From positions 62,001 through 126,000 of the forward strand of contig CAAHDT010000001.1 of the NCBI GenBank assembly GCA_900770525.1: a stretch of DNA of 64,000 bases. The letters run 5' to 3'. Within the stretch, counting starts at the first letter, position 1, and each line of letters starts with the position of its first letter. This stretch comes from Candidatus Gastranaerophilales bacterium. Lineage in GTDB: Bacteria; Cyanobacteriota; Vampirovibrionia; Gastranaerophilales; Gastranaerophilaceae. This document shows positions 53,106 to 61,693 of this stretch, piece by piece. Made by a program: the position numbers and the translations under genes. The notes below the pieces were generated by a model, which was given only the letters and a program-made list of their open reading frames with translations, had not been told where the DNA came from and searched no databases.

Positions 53106-54251
53106 TTACTTAGTAACTTCTTCTTGTTTTTTCTTTTTCATTGCATTTTTTCGTTTTCGTCTTCTCATTAAATCAACAAAAGCTTCAAGCCTTGTCAAAT
53201 ATCCGGCTTTTCCTGTTTGTTCATCCATAATCAATGGCAAAATCGGAACATCACAGTTTTCACGCATTGCTGGGAATATATTTTGTGACATGATTTCAGG
53301 CATACAAGTGAATGGGCTTATGTGGATAATTCCATCAATACCTCTTTCTTCCGCATACGCTACGTCAGATACACATTCCAATGCATCTCCGCCGATATCT
53401 CTCATTAAATAAGGTTTTGCTAGGCGATTTGCTCGCTGCAAGTGGGTTTCGCCTTTTCTAAATATTTTAGGAATAATTGCATCCTTCAAAAATCCGCTAA
53501 CGGTAAGACTTTTTCTTGTTTCAACGCCCATTTTGCCAAGCTCTTTTACGATATCTTGATTTGAAAAACGGTCACAAACAAGATAAATTTCTCCCGTAAT
53601 ATCTACATGCAAAACTTCTCTGGTTTTATCTAATTCAACTTTGTCCATTTCAGCAAAGGCAAGTCGTTTTGCTCTGTTCATCTGACGCGTATTCATTGCC
53701 TCATCAACAATTTTTAAAGCTTTTTTGAACGCTTTTTCAGAACTTCCGTACACAACTTCTCTGGCTCTGCAATACGATAATCTAGCTTGTAAATCGTCTA
53801 ACAAAAAGACTTTTCTTATAGCCAAAATAATTGCTTTAGTAAATAAAATATAATCTTTCTTTCCGCTAACTTTTGCCAAGAAATCGTATAAACCTTTTAT
53901 TCCATCATATAGTGTCAGTTCTATGTAATTTGCCTGATACCCCATATCATGCAGTGCATTGTTTATACAAGCTCCGTATTCTCCAAGTCTGCAACACCCG
54001 GGGGATGCAATCATTGCAACATAATCGGCTCCACCTTCAATAGCTTCAATGAAATTTCCAAGAATTAATTTGTATGGTAAACATATTGCTTCCGGAGAAT
54101 TCTTTGTTCCGAGTGAAAGGGTTCTTTTGCTAGTATATGGTGGAATGAATGGTTCAACCCCTACTTTTCTGAGAGCTGCTGACCAAGCTACATATATTGT
54201 TCCCATATGGGGAAATGCTACTTTGATTTTCTTTTTATCGTTATTACTCAT
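53106..54251 (-). CDS. DUF2229/HgdB-like acyl-CoA dehydratase activase-related Fe-S protein
   Basis: 381 residues. It begins IKVAFPHMGTIYVAW and contains EAICLPYKLILGNFIEAI, SPGCCRLGEYG and ISPFTCMPEIMSQN, the conserved cysteines of the family related to the 2-hydroxyglutaryl-CoA dehydratase component and its activator-associated proteins (COG3580/3581 type). These bind a 4Fe-4S cluster. Usually the activator ATPase is adjacent or fused, but here no such gene is visible. It lies 18 bases downstream of gcvPB on the same strand, so they are likely cotranscribed. Its reaction is not known. Confidence 0.8.
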   Translation of the reverse strand: MSNNDKKKIKVAFPHMGTIYVAWSAALRKVGVEPFIPPYTSKRTLSLGTKNSPEAICLPYKLILGNFIEAIEGGADYVAMIASPGCCRLGEYGACINNALHDMGYQANYIELTLYDGIKGLYDFLAKVSGKKDYILFTKAIILAIRKVFLLDDLQARLSYCRAREVVYGSSEKAFKKALKIVDEAMNTRQMNRAKRLAFAEMDKVELDKTREVLHVDITGEIYLVCDRFSNQDIVKELGKMGVETRKSLTVSGFLKDAIIPKIFRKGETHLQRANRLAKPYLMRDIGGDALECVSDVAYAEERGIDGIIHISPFTCMPEIMSQNIFPAMRENCDVPILPLIMDEQTGKAGYLTRLEAFVDLMRRRKRKNAMKKKKQEEVTK

Positions 54252-54269
54252 TTTTTTATCTCATTTTCT

Positions 54270-55691
54270 TTATAAAGTGTATTTTAAATCCGGATGACGA
54301 GCCGCAAGAGTTTCATCTACTCTCTTAACAGGTGTTGTATGTGGCGCCGATAAAACTTCCTCAGGATTTGTTTCAACTTCTTTGGCAATTTTAATCATTG
54401 TATCGATAAATTCGTCAAGTTTTTGCTTTGTTTCTGATTCTGTCGGCTCAATCATAATTGCTTCATGGACAATTAACGGGAAATATACCGTTGGCGGATG
54501 AGTGTTCCCGTCCATAAGTCTTTTAGCGATATTAAGAGTTGATACCCCAAATTTCTTTTGACGTTCGCCTGATAGAACAAATTCATGCATGCAAGGTTCA
54601 TCATATGGTAAATCGTAATATTTTTTCAGTTTTTCTTTTATGTAATTTGCATTCAATACAGCATTTTCTGTGGCTTCTTTAAGATTATTGCCCATCATCA
54701 AGATATAAGCGTAAGCTCTAACAAGAACTCCAAAATTTCCGTAGAAAGATTTTACCGCTCCGATAGAATTTGGAAGGTTGTAATTTCTAAAATATCTTTT
54801 ACCGTCAAAGTCTATAACTGGAGTAGGTAAAAACCCTTTTAGTTTTTCAACGACTCCAACAGGGCCTGCTCCCGGACCGCCACCACCGTGTGGAGTCGCA
54901 AAAGTTTTATGAAGATTTAAATGCACAACATCAAATCCCATTAATTTAGGGTTCGTGTATCCCATAATTGCGTTAAAATTAGCGCCGTCATAGTATAAAA
55001 GTGAACCGTTTTGGTGCATAAGTTCAGATATCTCAAGAACTTTTTCTTCAAACAGACCTAGAGTATTCGGGTTTGTCATCATTATAGCGGCAACATCTTT
55101 GTCTAACAACTGCTTTAAATGTTCAATATCAACTTGCCCTCTATCATTTGATTTAACCGGAACAACTTCAAATCCGCACATATGCGCACTAGCAGGGTTT
55201 GTCCCGTGAGCAGAATCAGGAATTAAAACTTTTTTACGGTTATCACCAATGCTTTCAAAGTATTTTTTTATAATCATCATGCCTGTAAATTCGCCGTGAG
55301 CACCGGCTGCAGGCTGGAGGGTTATTGCATCCATGCCAGTAATCTTTTTCAAAGCTTCCTGCAAGTTGTACATTAATTCTAATGCACCTTGAGAATACTC
55401 GTCCGCTAATAATGGGTGTAAATTAGTATGCCCTTCAAGTGAAGCTAATAATTCATTTACTTTAGGGTTATATTTCATAGTGCAAGAACCTAGCGGATAG
55501 AAACCTTTTTCTATACAGAAATTTCTATCGGAAAGCTCTTTATAATGACGCATTACTTCCAGTTCACCAAGCTGCGGAAGTCCACACTTTTCTGTTCTTA
55601 ACAAAGAACTCTTTAAAAATCCTAAATCCTCAATCTCATCAGTTAAACATATCCCATCAGTGTTATTGCTTTTTTCGAAAATTGTTTTCAT
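54270..55691 (-). CDS. gcvPB: glycine dehydrogenase (decarboxylating) subunit 2
   Basis: 473 residues, the length of the C-terminal half of split glycine dehydrogenase. PLP-binding Lys262 lies in [16 protein letters not shown]; other family marks are [28 protein letters not shown] and [15 protein letters not shown]. With GcvPA it decarboxylates glycine onto the lipoyl arm of GcvH. gcvPA, gcvT and gcvH are not in the window, which is unusual. The ATG overlaps the sigma-factor stop (TAATG), with GGGG upstream. Confidence 0.96.
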   Translation of the reverse strand: MKTIFEKSNNTDGICLTDEIEDLGFLKSSLLRTEKCGLPQLGELEVMRHYKELSDRNFCIEKGFYPLGSCTMKYNPKVNELLASLEGHTNLHPLLADEYSQGALELMYNLQEALKKITGMDAITLQPAAGAHGEFTGMMIIKKYFESIGDNRKKVLIPDSAHGTNPASAHMCGFEVVPVKSNDRGQVDIEHLKQLLDKDVAAIMMTNPNTLGLFEEKVLEISELMHQNGSLLYYDGANFNAIMGYTNPKLMGFDVVHLNLHKTFATPHGGGGPGAGPVGVVEKLKGFLPTPVIDFDGKRYFRNYNLPNSIGAVKSFYGNFGVLVRAYAYILMMGNNLKEATENAVLNANYIKEKLKKYYDLPYDEPCMHEFVLSGERQKKFGVSTLNIAKRLMDGNTHPPTVYFPLIVHEAIMIEPTESETKQKLDEFIDTMIKIAKEVETNPEEVLSAPHTTPVKRVDETLAARHPDLKYTL

Positions 55692-56314
55692 TAAATTACC
55701 CCGCGTTTTTTTAAATCCTTCTTTACCTTGTCTAATCCTGATTGAATAATTCTCGAAATTCTCGATTGCGATATGTCAAATTCCTCTGAAATCTCTCTCA
55801 ATTTTTTCTCTTTGAAAAACTTATATTCAATCAATTCTCTTTCGCGTTTGGGTAAACGTTTTATAGCCTCAACTATTTCTGATTTTAGCTCAATAAACTC
55901 AACAGCCTCTTCCGGAGTTTTTTCTTCAGCCTTAATTTGGGTCGGGACTTCAGCATCTTGCATTTCGTCTATTGAAAGAATTGTTTTATATACTTCACAA
56001 CGTACATCTTGAGAACTATCTGCATCTGTTGATTGTTTTCTATTTCTTAACGAATACCATTTATATCTGCGGCGAACTTCGTTACGAATAGCCCATTTTA
56101 TTGCCGTTGACAAGTATGTGTTGTTGTAGTGTTCGGGTGGATTTGCCTTGAATAAAATATATAGAGTGTGGTTCCCTATATTAATAAGTTCAGGTAATTC
56201 GACAAGATGTGATAGTGAAAACTTCTGGTATTCCACCTTCGCTATTGTTTCTATTAAGTTTTTATAATCCCTAAGATTTACCTTTTCACCGGCAGGCATA
56301 ACTATAACACCCAT
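55691..56314 (-). CDS. sigma-70 family RNA polymerase sigma factor
   Basis: 207 residues. Region 2-like sequence [26 protein letters not shown]...[12 protein letters not shown] carries the core-binding and -10 recognition helices, and region 4 [43 protein letters not shown] has a clear HTH. Region 1.1 and region 3 are absent or reduced, as in FliA/SigF-like alternative sigma factors. No anti-sigma gene is adjacent. It is joined by a one-base overlap to gcvPB. Two starts, 56314 and 56299, are possible; the second has GGGTG eight bases upstream. Confidence 0.88.
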   Translation of the reverse strand: MGVIVMPAGEKVNLRDYKNLIETIAKVEYQKFSLSHLVELPELINIGNHTLYILFKANPPEHYNNTYLSTAIKWAIRNEVRRRYKWYSLRNRKQSTDADSSQDVRCEVYKTILSIDEMQDAEVPTQIKAEEKTPEEAVEFIELKSEIVEAIKRLPKRERELIEYKFFKEKKLREISEEFDISQSRISRIIQSGLDKVKKDLKKRGVI

Positions 56315-56430
56315 TCATAAATAAAAGTATATGTATCTGTCCTTATATTATCAGAAAAAAAAATAGATGACCAGTGAATGTAATTTTACTTAACATAAGT
56401 TAATTTGTTCTAAAAAAGAAAGGATAAAAA

Positions 56431-57279
56431 ATGAGAGTATTATTTTGTACTGATGGTTCTGATATCAGTTTTAATGCATTGAAAAACTTTTCAAAATGGG
56501 GAAGAAATGCTATTATCGATGCAATATGTGTTGTTGATTGGAGTTTTTTACCAGACGAAATTGTTATAGAAGGGAAAGAATTTGAAAATTCATGTGCCAA
56601 TGTCGCAATTTCTATATTAGATAAAGTTGCAAGCGAAGTATTGGAGCTTGGTTTGGAGTTTGGAGAAAAAATTAAATATTGTGGAGAAACTGTTTCATGT
56701 ATTTTAGAACAAGCTCAAAAAACAAAATATGATTTAATTTTAATGGGTTCTCATGGTAAAAAAGGAATTCAACGTTGGCTTGGTTCTGTTTCAAGAGATG
56801 TTGTAAATAATGCTGAAACCGCAATTTATGTATCTAAAAATATTAATTGTGCGCATAAGGTTCTTTTTGCGGCGGACGGCTCTTCAAATTCAAGATTCGC
56901 CTTTTCAGAGGCAATAAAATATTTGGATTTACGGGATAAAGAAATATATATTTGTATAGTTCAGGAAAATCCGAGTTTGTTATTTCTTGAAGGGGCTCTG
57001 GACAGTAAGTGGCTTATTGAGATAGAAGATCAGCAAAATAAATATTCAACAAGAGTTATCCTTTCGCTACAAGAGCAGTTAAAGAAATATGATATTAAAG
57101 TCGATAAATTCACTATTTTACAAGGGAATCCGGCTGAAAAAATTTCTGAATTCTCAAGAAAAGAAAACATAGATTTAATAATTACCGGAACAAGGCAGGT
57201 TGGGAAAAACAGTTTCCGCGGTTCTGTAAGCAAGCGAATTTTGGAAATTTCACCAACAGATGTCGTTATTTTCAAGTAA
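56431..57279 (+). CDS. tandem universal stress protein
   Basis: 282 residues with two Usp domains. Domain 1 starts RVLFCTDGSD and ends MGSHGKKGIQRWLGSVSRDVV; domain 2 starts KVLFAADGSSNS and ends TGTRQVGKNSFRGSVSKRIL. Both carry the ATP-binding G-2x-G-9x-G(S/T) motif, so nucleotide binding is likely. Tandem Usp proteins respond to stress or growth arrest; the exact role is unknown. AAAGGA precedes the start. It stands alone between the sigma factor (divergent) and recJ. Confidence 0.93.
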   Translation: MRVLFCTDGSDISFNALKNFSKWGRNAIIDAICVVDWSFLPDEIVIEGKEFENSCANVAISILDKVASEVLELGLEFGEKIKYCGETVSCILEQAQKTKYDLILMGSHGKKGIQRWLGSVSRDVVNNAETAIYVSKNINCAHKVLFAADGSSNSRFAFSEAIKYLDLRDKEIYICIVQENPSLLFLEGALDSKWLIEIEDQQNKYSTRVILSLQEQLKKYDIKVDKFTILQGNPAEKISEFSRKENIDLIITGTRQVGKNSFRGSVSKRILEISPTDVVIFK

Positions 57280-57343
57280 CATTGATATTGTCTCAAATAA
57301 AAGAATTGAAAAATTTTCTGTGATATAATACTGTAGAGGTATT

Positions 57344-59713
57344 ATGACTATAAAAGAATGGATTTTTTCAAAAAATGAAACAGGGGAAAAGTCTTTAATA
57401 AAAAGGCTTTTAGTATCTAGAGGCATATCATCTGACAAGGATATGTATGAATTTACTCATCCGCTAGAGATGGAATTAATTCACCCGAGGATGTTTTTAG
57501 ACATGGATAAGGCAGTAGAGAGAATTTCTGCGGCAATCTCATCTAATGAAAAAATCGTGATTTATGGCGACTTTGATGCAGACGGTGTTACATCGACTTC
57601 CTTGTTATATAAAACCCTCACATACTTGGGGGCAAATGTAAGTTATTTTATTCCTGACAGAGAAAAAGAAGGACATGGATTTGATACGAAGGCTCTGGTA
57701 AAACTTATGACTTCATTGAAACCAAAGCTTATTATATCTGTTGACTGCGGTATTAGTGATGTTGAACCTGTTAATTTTATCAAAAGTTTTAAAATAGATG
57801 TGATTATTACAGATCACCACGAAGCTCCTGATGTTGTGCCGGAAGCACTTGCGATAATTAACCCGAAAGCGCCTAACGCATTAGATGAATATTTAAGTGC
57901 CAAACAAATTAAGTCGTTAACCTCTTTAGCAGGAGTTGGCGTTGCATTTAAGTTAGCTCAAGCACTCTTAGAACATTATGAAAAGTTAGAATATATTCCG
58001 GAAATACTTCCGTTTGTCGCTGTTGGTACTGTTGCAGATGTCGTTCCGTTAATAGGGGAGAACAGGTATTTTGTAACAAAAGGATTGGATTTAATTTCTC
58101 AAGGAAAACATTACGGATTAAAAAGATTGCTTGAACAAGCCGGATATTCTATAGAAAAAGGTATAACCGCTGAAACTATTGCGTTTGGTGTCGCTCCGAG
58201 AATTAATGCCTCCGGACGATTGGATACGGTAGAAGAAGCGATTAAAGTATTGATTTCTGATAATCCTGCCGAAATAGAGATGGCTATTTCTAATCTTAAT
58301 GAATTCAATAAAATTCGACAAACTTTGTGCCAAGAAGTTTTTGCACAAGCAGATGAAATGGTTAAAAAAGACGGTAACAGAAATCCTGCGATAGTTTTAT
58401 TTAATTCCAAATGGCATGTCGGAATTATTGGTATTGTTGCCTCTAAGCTTGTTGAAAAGTATTACAAGCCAACATTTCTAATGACATATTCGGAGGAAAC
58501 TAAGCAGATTAAATGTTCAGCAAGAAGTATTGAAGGTGTTCACTTATATGAAGTTATTAATTCTATAGGTGATATGCTAGACGGTTATGGAGGGCACTCT
58601 CTTGCGGCAGGGCTTTCATTTTCTCCTGAAAAGACTCCTTTTAAGAGTGTTAAAGAACAATTAAATCGTGCTGTAAAAGAGGCTACAAACGGAAAAGAGT
58701 TGAAACCTTTTTTGAATATAGATTTAGAATTGTCACCAGATGACGTGAGTGTTAATTTGGTAAATGATTTATCTATACTTGAACCTTATGGGGCATCAAA
58801 CCCGAGTCCTGTATTTGCTTTAAAAAATTGTACTCTAAAACAAAAAAGACTAATGGGCGAGAATAAAAATCACTTGCGAATGATAGTTGAGTGCGGAAAC
58901 AAAGAATTTACCTGTGTTCGTTGGCAAGCCGGTGATATCGCTTTGAATTCCGGTGATAATTTGGATATAGCTTTTCATCCTCAAATAAATGAGTTTCAAG
59001 GGAATGTTAGTGTTCAACTTGTTATAGATGATGTTCATTCTCCAATGTTAAAGAATGAAGAAAAGGATACTGTAAAATTAAAAATATACGACCACAGAAA
59101 GAAAACTGATATTTTACCGCAAGTTGAAGATTATGTAAAAAATTCAAAGTTAAATATAAAGGTTTTTGCAGAAAACAAACAGATTTGTGACATGCTTTCG
59201 CCGTATAAAGCTTTGTATCAAAATGTTTGTAATCGTGAGAACTTGCAACATTGTGATGCTTTGATGTTTTTTGATTATCCCGCCGATAGAGAAAGTTTTG
59301 AGTATGTTTTGCAAGAAACATCTCCACAGAGTATTCATTTGATGAATTATAATATTAAATATTTCAACGATAAAGAATTTTTGAAAACGATAAGTGGCAT
59401 GTTGAGATTTGCTTGTAACAATAATAACGGAAAGGTTGAGTTGTTGCGTTGCGCAAGCTTCTTAGGTAAATCTTTAGAATTGATTAAGACATTTTTGGAT
59501 TTGTTAGAAGAGTGTTCTGTGATAAAAATTAGCGAGAGAAATGAAAAATATTTTGTAGTCAGCAGAATAGAAAACTCGGATATATCTTTAGTGTTACATA
59601 ATCCAAAGTATGAAGAAATCTTGAATCTTGCTGAAGATTGTGAACTTTTCCAAAAGTCTATTTTAGAAGATAGTATTGAGGATGTTGACAATTTGTGCGC
59701 TCTAATATTATAA
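57344..59713 (+). CDS. recJ: single-stranded-DNA-specific exonuclease RecJ
   Basis: 789 residues. DHH-family motifs: VIYGDFDADGVTSTSLLY (residues 67-84), SVDCGISDVEP, ITDHHEAPDVVPEALAIINP, and the DHHA1 region GYGGHSLAAGLSF. An OB-fold-like domain follows and an extra C-terminal region of about 230 residues of unknown fold. It degrades single-stranded DNA 5' to 3' in recombination and repair. TGATATAAT, an extended -10, lies 15 bases upstream, with AGAGG between. The 24-base gap to the next gene suggests cotranscription. Confidence 0.96.
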   Translation: MTIKEWIFSKNETGEKSLIKRLLVSRGISSDKDMYEFTHPLEMELIHPRMFLDMDKAVERISAAISSNEKIVIYGDFDADGVTSTSLLYKTLTYLGANVSYFIPDREKEGHGFDTKALVKLMTSLKPKLIISVDCGISDVEPVNFIKSFKIDVIITDHHEAPDVVPEALAIINPKAPNALDEYLSAKQIKSLTSLAGVGVAFKLAQALLEHYEKLEYIPEILPFVAVGTVADVVPLIGENRYFVTKGLDLISQGKHYGLKRLLEQAGYSIEKGITAETIAFGVAPRINASGRLDTVEEAIKVLISDNPAEIEMAISNLNEFNKIRQTLCQEVFAQADEMVKKDGNRNPAIVLFNSKWHVGIIGIVASKLVEKYYKPTFLMTYSEETKQIKCSARSIEGVHLYEVINSIGDMLDGYGGHSLAAGLSFSPEKTPFKSVKEQLNRAVKEATNGKELKPFLNIDLELSPDDVSVNLVNDLSILEPYGASNPSPVFALKNCTLKQKRLMGENKNHLRMIVECGNKEFTCVRWQAGDIALNSGDNLDIAFHPQINEFQGNVSVQLVIDDVHSPMLKNEEKDTVKLKIYDHRKKTDILPQVEDYVKNSKLNIKVFAENKQICDMLSPYKALYQNVCNRENLQHCDALMFFDYPADRESFEYVLQETSPQSIHLMNYNIKYFNDKEFLKTISGMLRFACNNNNGKVELLRCASFLGKSLELIKTFLDLLEECSVIKISERNEKYFVVSRIENSDISLVLHNPKYEEILNLAEDCELFQKSILEDSIEDVDNLCALIL

Positions 59714-59737
59714 TTGTTGCGTTAATAAGGAGAAATT

Positions 59738-60232
59738 ATGCAAAACCAAAATCAAAATTCACACCAATTTACTGGTAAAAAAGCGAAACCAAAAGCAAAG
59801 AAAAAGAATATAAGATTAATTGTATTATCCATATTAGCAGTTTTATCTTGCTTGCTGTATATCTCTGTTGCAACCCCTTTATCACCGTTAGGTAATATGT
59901 GCGAAGATGTTGAATATGCAAAAGAACAATATGCTAATAAAAATATAGCGAAAAGAAACAAGTTTATTGTTGAAAGAAATAAACATTGTCGAGTTCTTAT
60001 TTCTGAACGCAAAAATGAAACAAATATTTATAAAAAATTAGAAAATTGTTCAATTTTAGATTCTGCTATTGATGCTTCTGAAAGATATATTTCATTAGAA
60101 AAAGACAAAAATCCGGCAGCAGCAAGAGAAGCCGTTGAGTTTATAAAAAACAATCTTGATAATTTCAATTATTGCCCACAGTATGGCGATTTGGCAAAAA
60201 AATATCAGAAATTGGATAAGATTTATAAATAA
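59738..60232 (+). CDS. hypothetical single-TM protein, 164 residues
   Basis: No family recognised. A polar, Lys-rich N-terminus (residues 1-27) precedes one membrane helix (28-48, LIVLSILAVLSCLLYISVA), then a charged helical domain with four cysteines, at CEDVE, HCRV, NCSI and YCPQ. It could be an inner-membrane-anchored periplasmic protein. AAGGAG precedes the start. It follows recJ by 24 bases and ends just before a bidirectional terminator shared with murF. Confidence 0.75.
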   Translation: MQNQNQNSHQFTGKKAKPKAKKKNIRLIVLSILAVLSCLLYISVATPLSPLGNMCEDVEYAKEQYANKNIAKRNKFIVERNKHCRVLISERKNETNIYKKLENCSILDSAIDASERYISLEKDKNPAAAREAVEFIKNNLDNFNYCPQYGDLAKKYQKLDKIYK

Positions 60233-60234
60233 CT

Positions 60235-60268
60235 TAAAAGCCGGATTTTATAATCCGGCTTTTTTTAA
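60235..60268. terminator. bidirectional terminator between the small TM gene and murF
   Basis: AAGCCGGATT/AATCCGGCTT stem with A and T runs on the two sides. Confidence 0.9.
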
Positions 60269-61627
60269 TAGTTTTGTTGTTTTGTGTAATCCGCTTGAAT
60301 TTGAAGATTTTATTAAAACGTAGTCGTTGTTGTTTAGTAACGAAATTATATTAGAATTTAACTCTGTAACGTTCTCAAAATAAATTGTATTGTATTCATC
60401 TTTAATTTCGTCATATAACGCTTTTATTTCTTTCCCACAAAGAATTATTTTTTGAGGCGAACTTGTTCTTATGGTTGTTGCTATATTTCTGTGGTAAGTA
60501 GAGGTTTTATCCCCACATTCTGCCATATCTCCGAGAATAAGAACTTTGTTTTTGTCGGCATAAAGCTTGTAAAAACTTTCAATAGCTACTTTCATTGAAA
60601 GTGGATTTGCGTTATAAGCTTCATCAATTAAATGGATAGAAATATCGTTTTCAAGTTTTATGTCAGTTAGGGCTCCACGACCTTCTATTGGCGTGAATTC
60701 TTTTAAAACTGTCATACATTCGTCAATACTCATTCCCTCATTTATGGCGACAGCAAGAGTTGCTGCCATATCCAATAAAACATGTTTTGCAAAGACTTTT
60801 TCTCCAAGTGAGCAAATTTGTCCGTTAACAATAAAGTAGTTTTGAGCTGCGGAAATTACCTGAATGTCGCAATTTACGCTTTCGCCAAATGTTATAATTT
60901 TTAGCCCTTTGTATTTTGCAGCATTATACAAAATGTCAAAGCATTCAGCTTCTTTCCAGAGAATTGCGATTGAGTCTCGTTGCATAGAGTTGAAAATTTT
61001 AGCTTTTTCTTCTGCAACATTTGCAATTGTCATTCCATCTTTTAAGTGTACTGGAGCTATGTTGGTGATTATTGCATAATGAGGTTTTGTTATTGCTGAA
61101 TTTCTGCTCATTCCACCGCCAAGAGATGTTTCAATGACCCAGTAATCAGCATCTATATCAAAACATGACATGTTCCAAGATAATCCCCAAGTAGTGTTGA
61201 ATTTATTGATGTTTGCACTTGTTTTGTATTTTGAGGATAAAAGATTGTATAAAATTCGTGTTGTTGTTGTTTTTCCGGCACTTCCCGTTACGGCTGCAAC
61301 TGTTCCTTTATAATGCTTTCGGATATATCTTGCCATAGAAATAATTGCATCACTCGTGTTCCCTTTTATTTCAATTATCGGTTTGTTATATTGGAGAAAC
61401 TCTTCTGCATTTGTTGTCATTATTGCAGAAATTTGGTTAAGGTAATTCGGAATAATGTTTGGCACGACTCCTCTTGTTTCACCTTGGCGGCGAATTAGGG
61501 TAATAACGTTATCTTCAATATTATCATGCCAGATAACAAGTCCTTTCCCTGTCCATTCGGGCGGAAAATTAATTAGTTTAGCGTTCGGTAATGCTTCTTG
61601 TATTTTTTCTTGAGTCCAAAAATTCAT
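60248..61627 (-). CDS. murF: UDP-N-acetylmuramoyl-tripeptide--D-Ala-D-Ala ligase
   Basis: 459 residues with the Mur ligase plan: N-terminal domain, central ATPase with AVTGSAGKTTTT near residue 113, DYWVIETSLGGGMS near 167, and TPIEGRGALTDI...LIDEAYNANPLSM near 300. It adds D-Ala-D-Ala to the peptidoglycan precursor in the cytoplasm. MurF rather than MurE/C is suggested by DEAYNANP. TAAACT lies six bases before the start and 17 bases from TTGCAA, a -35 box shared with the divergent pabBC gene. It is alone, not in a dcw cluster. Confidence 0.95.
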   Translation of the reverse strand: MNFWTQEKIQEALPNAKLINFPPEWTGKGLVIWHDNIEDNVITLIRRQGETRGVVPNIIPNYLNQISAIMTTNAEEFLQYNKPIIEIKGNTSDAIISMARYIRKHYKGTVAAVTGSAGKTTTTRILYNLLSSKYKTSANINKFNTTWGLSWNMSCFDIDADYWVIETSLGGGMSRNSAITKPHYAIITNIAPVHLKDGMTIANVAEEKAKIFNSMQRDSIAILWKEAECFDILYNAAKYKGLKIITFGESVNCDIQVISAAQNYFIVNGQICSLGEKVFAKHVLLDMAATLAVAINEGMSIDECMTVLKEFTPIEGRGALTDIKLENDISIHLIDEAYNANPLSMKVAIESFYKLYADKNKVLILGDMAECGDKTSTYHRNIATTIRTSSPQKIILCGKEIKALYDEIKDEYNTIYFENVTELNSNIISLLNNNDYVLIKSSNSSGLHKTTKLLKKAGL

Positions 61628-61633
61628 AGTGGC

Positions 61634-61686
61634 AGTTTACCATATTTTTCATAACCTTGCAACCGAAAGCCATGCTGGTGTAGAAT
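61634..61686. promoter_or_regulatory. divergent murF / pabBC promoters sharing one -35 box
   Basis: The self-complementary TTGCAA at 61657-61662 is the -35 box on both strands. murF: 17-base spacer, TAAACT (61639-61634), six bases, ATG. pabBC: 18-base spacer, TAGAAT (61681-61686), seven bases, ATG at 61694. Neither gene has a Shine-Dalgarno. Promoter calls are by eye. Confidence 0.5.
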
Positions 61687-61693
61687 TTTGGTT

